In this document: positions 13,933 through 16,373 of the stretch, in pieces | Position numbering within the stretch: the stretch's first letter is position 1 | Layout: every line of letters starts with the position of its first letter | Assembly: GCA_030146445.1 (NCBI GenBank) | Contig: JASLBT010000249.1 | Coordinates: 1-16,373 of the forward strand | Length of the DNA stretch: 16,373 nucleotides | Direction: 5' to 3' | DNA from: Segetibacter sp. | GTDB lineage: Bacteria > Bacteroidota > Bacteroidia > Chitinophagales > Chitinophagaceae | Notes under the pieces: model-generated | Seen by the model: the letters and a program-made list of their open reading frames with translations, nothing else | Told to the model about the DNA's origin: nothing | The model's database searches: none | Translations under genes and position numbers: made by a program

Positions 13933-15537
13933 ATGCAGATATACAAACTTCTGTTGGCCCTGATTTTCTCCTGGGCAGTAACAGCTAATCATGTTGATGC
14001 ACAGCCCACAAAGCTTCAGGCAGAAGCGGAGCAGGCAATGCTAAAAGCGACAAAATACATGGTTGAACAAGTGAGCACCAACGGTGGTTACGTCTGGTAT
14101 TATCTTCCCGATCTTTCACGGAGGTGGGGCGAAATGGAAGCTTATAAAACGATGGTCTGGGTTCAGGATGGCGGAACCGTCACCGTCGGGCATATGCTCC
14201 TTGATGCCTACCATGCTACGGGGAATGAATATTTTTATGAGGCAGCTGAAAAAGCTGCTGGTGCAATGATCCACGGACAAAGTAAGGAGGGTGGATGGAA
14301 TTACATGATCGATTTTGCAGGAGAGGAGTCCCTGAAAAACTGGTACAACACGATCGGTAAAAATGGCTGGAGATTGGAAGAGTTTCAGCATTACTATGGC
14401 AACGACACTTATGATGACGATGTAACCTCCAACGCGGCCCGGTTTCTCTTGAGAATGTACATCGAGAAAATGGATCCCAGGTATAAAGCCCCCCTTGATA
14501 AGGCCATCAATTTCCTGTTGAAGAGCCAATATCCGGCTGGCGGATGGCCACAGCGCTACCCACTGAAAAGCGACTTCAGTAAGGCGGGGCATCCCGACTA
14601 TACGGGCTTTTATACTTTTAATGATGACGTGATCTGGGAAAATGTGAATTTCCTTATTCAATGCTATTACACCCTTGGAGATAAAAAGTTGCTCGAACCA
14701 ATTAACAGGGGAATGAACTTTTACCTGTTGTCGCAGCAACCGAATGGTGCGTGGGGGCAGCAATATGATATGAAGATGCAACCTGCAGGGGCGCGTACGT
14801 ATGAACCTGCTGCTTACCTGCCACGGGCTACATTCGCCAATGCCATGCTGTTGCTTAAGTTTTACCAGTACACCGGCGATCGTAAATACCTCGCCCGCGT
14901 TCCAGATGCAATCGCATGGCTGGAAAAGGTGAAACTTCCCGCAGAAATGTCGCAGAACGGTTATTATACCCATTCTCTTTTTGTAGAGGTTGGCACCGAT
15001 AAGCCGATCTTCGTGCACAGGAAAGGATCCAACGTAACGCACGGCCGGTATTACGTCGACTACAACGATGGCAAGTTACTCGCTCACATGCAGGGCAAAG
15101 GAAACATCAACATTCGGCGACTTAAAGATGAATATAACAGGGTCAGTAAGCTGAGCGCGAAAGTAGCAACCAAAAACTCCCCTTTAAAAGCGTCGGAGTT
15201 CAGCAGGGAACAGGTGTTGCGCAGGTACGAAGCGGTCACTCAAAGTTCCGGGCCGGAATACGGGGTGATCACCGCTGAGAAAGTAAAGCAGATTATCAGT
15301 CAACTGAAGGATAACCGTTGGCTCGTAAAACACGCAATGATCAGCAATCCATACGCCGGGGAGGGCCGGAACAAAGAAGAGACCGATGAATTTGCTTCCT
15401 CCAGGGTCGGTGATAGTACTGATACATCACCTTACCAGGATACCTCGGAGCAGTTATACATTTCTACTCCGGAATATATTAAAAACATGAAGCTGTTGAG
15501 TAATTACATCGTATCTGTCAAACGCAAGAAGCAATAA
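13933..15537 (+). CDS. Secreted pectate lyase (PL10 / pectic acid lyase family)
   Basis: A 534-residue protein with a signal peptide (LLLALIFSWAV, cleavage near VDAQ, residues 21-24). The central region has pectic acid lyase signatures: SQYPAGGWPQRYPL (198-211), YTFNDDVIWENVNFL (227-241), NGAWGQQYD (271-279) and QPAGARTYEPAAYLPRA (283-299). Such enzymes fold as an alpha/alpha toroid and cleave homogalacturonan by beta-elimination, with an Arg as base and calcium as cofactor. The N-terminal part (28-200) has similar helical-hairpin units, such as GGYVWYYLPD (51-60) and EGGWNYMIDF (119-128), making it longer than a minimal PL10 domain. The 380-534 tail is charged and of unclear role. The ATG at 13933 suits the signal peptide. 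The exact pectic substrate is not fixed by sequence. Confidence 0.85.
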   Translation: MQIYKLLLALIFSWAVTANHVDAQPTKLQAEAEQAMLKATKYMVEQVSTNGGYVWYYLPDLSRRWGEMEAYKTMVWVQDGGTVTVGHMLLDAYHATGNEYFYEAAEKAAGAMIHGQSKEGGWNYMIDFAGEESLKNWYNTIGKNGWRLEEFQHYYGNDTYDDDVTSNAARFLLRMYIEKMDPRYKAPLDKAINFLLKSQYPAGGWPQRYPLKSDFSKAGHPDYTGFYTFNDDVIWENVNFLIQCYYTLGDKKLLEPINRGMNFYLLSQQPNGAWGQQYDMKMQPAGARTYEPAAYLPRATFANAMLLLKFYQYTGDRKYLARVPDAIAWLEKVKLPAEMSQNGYYTHSLFVEVGTDKPIFVHRKGSNVTHGRYYVDYNDGKLLAHMQGKGNINIRRLKDEYNRVSKLSAKVATKNSPLKASEFSREQVLRRYEAVTQSSGPEYGVITAEKVKQIISQLKDNRWLVKHAMISNPYAGEGRNKEETDEFASSRVGDSTDTSPYQDTSEQLYISTPEYIKNMKLLSNYIVSVKRKKQ

Positions 15538-15675
15538 GACAACAACCGGGTGATTGTCGCTCAATAACCGGCAGGCGCTTTCCGGTAATCAGCGGCTATC
15601 TTTTGCACTCAGTCTGCCCCCGCTGCAATGGTGGTTGTATTTATATTAAAATTGTTTATTCCCACGATTCTTACC

Positions 15676-16373
15676 ATGAATGATCTGCTAAGCCAGCCGG
15701 TGTTGAAGAACTATATCAAACTGGCGGTCATCTTTGCTTGTATGTTGCTGAATAGCTTTCTGGTCCGTGCACAGGTTGCGCCGGAACCTCCCCGCGGATT
15801 GATGGCCGGCCAACCGGTTAAACCAGCAACATCAACACAGGCGGGCCTGCTTTTTTACCTCTCCGGTGAGCAGCAGTTTAAAGCTGACTTCGCAGCCGGT
15901 GGTCAAAACCTTCCCAACTTTTTACGCGATGTTAAAACTGTTCCCGACGGTGCCCATGGTGCTGCTTTCGAATGTGCCGACAAGCAGTTGATGTCGTACT
16001 GGGCGCCCGGAAATATCTATGCTCAACGTGGTACGCTTTCTTTCTTCTGGCGGTCACGGTATGACGTCGGTTCAACTCCATTCCCGATTTTTCGCGTCGG
16101 ATATGCTGACCATTCCAGTTGGGATATGGTTTGGCTGCGGATCGACTACAATGGTGCGGGCTTCGACGCCTTCGTCACCGACGTCGGCCTCGCGCGGACG
16201 AGGATTTCATTTTACCCTGAAGTGTTACCCAAACCCCGTGAATGGACGCACATAGTTCTGTCCTGGGATGAAACAGAAGGTATTCGTTTTTACATAAACG
16301 GGAAACCTGCAGGGAGGCAAACCGCTCAAGGCACGATTTACGATTCAGGTCTCGACCAGTTTGGGCCACACTC
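15676..16373 (+). CDS. Secreted LamG/concanavalin A-like domain protein (3' end beyond window)
   Basis: An open frame runs from the ATG at 15676 to the window end: 232 complete codons, no stop, and therefore partial. The N-terminus carries a signal peptide (hydrophobic 16-30, VRAQ at 30-33, cleavage near Ala32). Residues of about 56-232 look like a LamG/concanavalin-A-like jelly roll. GTLSFFWRSRYDVG (119-132) is the typical inner strand, and EWTHIVLSWDETEGIRFYIN (189-208) with GK after it is the hallmark strand pair of this fold. The domain usually binds glycans or precedes a catalytic module in secreted Bacteroidota enzymes. Its place 138 bp downstream of the pectate lyase, on the same strand, suggests a pectin-related role. 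The missing part prevents naming an enzyme class. Confidence 0.85.
   Translation, partial: MNDLLSQPVLKNYIKLAVIFACMLLNSFLVRAQVAPEPPRGLMAGQPVKPATSTQAGLLFYLSGEQQFKADFAAGGQNLPNFLRDVKTVPDGAHGAAFECADKQLMSYWAPGNIYAQRGTLSFFWRSRYDVGSTPFPIFRVGYADHSSWDMVWLRIDYNGAGFDAFVTDVGLARTRISFYPEVLPKPREWTHIVLSWDETEGIRFYINGKPAGRQTAQGTIYDSGLDQFGPH

Noticed and set aside
14116..15042. 308-aa open frame antisense to the pectate lyase gene
   Set aside because: The plus-strand frame has a signal peptide and clear pectic acid lyase motifs, while the antisense translation shows no domain. Long antisense frames are common over GC-rich coding DNA.

Overview
The window looks like chromosomal DNA of a soil- or plant-associated member of the Bacteroidota, most likely the Chitinophagaceae or a near relative. 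This is inferred from the kinds of genes present: a GH97 glycosidase, a PL10-type pectate lyase, Bacteroidota-style lipoproteins and an AlkB-like membrane di-iron enzyme. Most genes also have ATG starts with little or no Shine-Dalgarno signal. No rRNA, tRNA, CRISPR array, phage module or intact transposase was found. Genes are well separated, with several gene-free stretches of 580-810 bp that carry small repeats and palindromes.

Left part (1-4260): a minus-strand dihydrofolate-reductase-like (RibD C-terminal type) protein; a conserved 7-TM membrane protein of unknown function; a gene-free stretch holding an inverted-repeat, MITE-like element; a plus-strand DUF1622 membrane protein; and a minus-strand glycerate kinase whose real start is fixed by a strong Shine-Dalgarno.

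Centre (4261-8267): a minus-strand three-gene cluster, probably an operon. It encodes a radical SAM enzyme with extra C-terminal cysteines, then an AlkB-like integral-membrane histidine-box oxygenase joined by a TGATG stop/start overlap, then a large lipoprotein. A bipartite stem-loop follows the last stop. This is the most unusual gene combination in the window, and its product is unknown.

Right part (8268-16373): mostly plus-strand carbohydrate genes set apart by long intergenic regions. They are a secreted GH97 glycosidase (probably the retaining, alpha-galactosidase-like type), an L-rhamnose-mutarotase-family protein, a secreted PL10-type pectate lyase, and the start of a secreted LamG/concanavalin-A-like protein that runs off the window. 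Together they suggest use of pectin or rhamnogalacturonan with galactose side chains. No SusC/SusD pair or sugar-binding regulator is visible, so this is at best part of a locus. Between them on the minus strand is a lipoprotein made of two tandem lipocalin-like domains, followed by a G-depleted tandem-repeat tract of about 240 bp. A hairpin plus T-run at 13533-13559 ends a plus-strand stretch with no gene.
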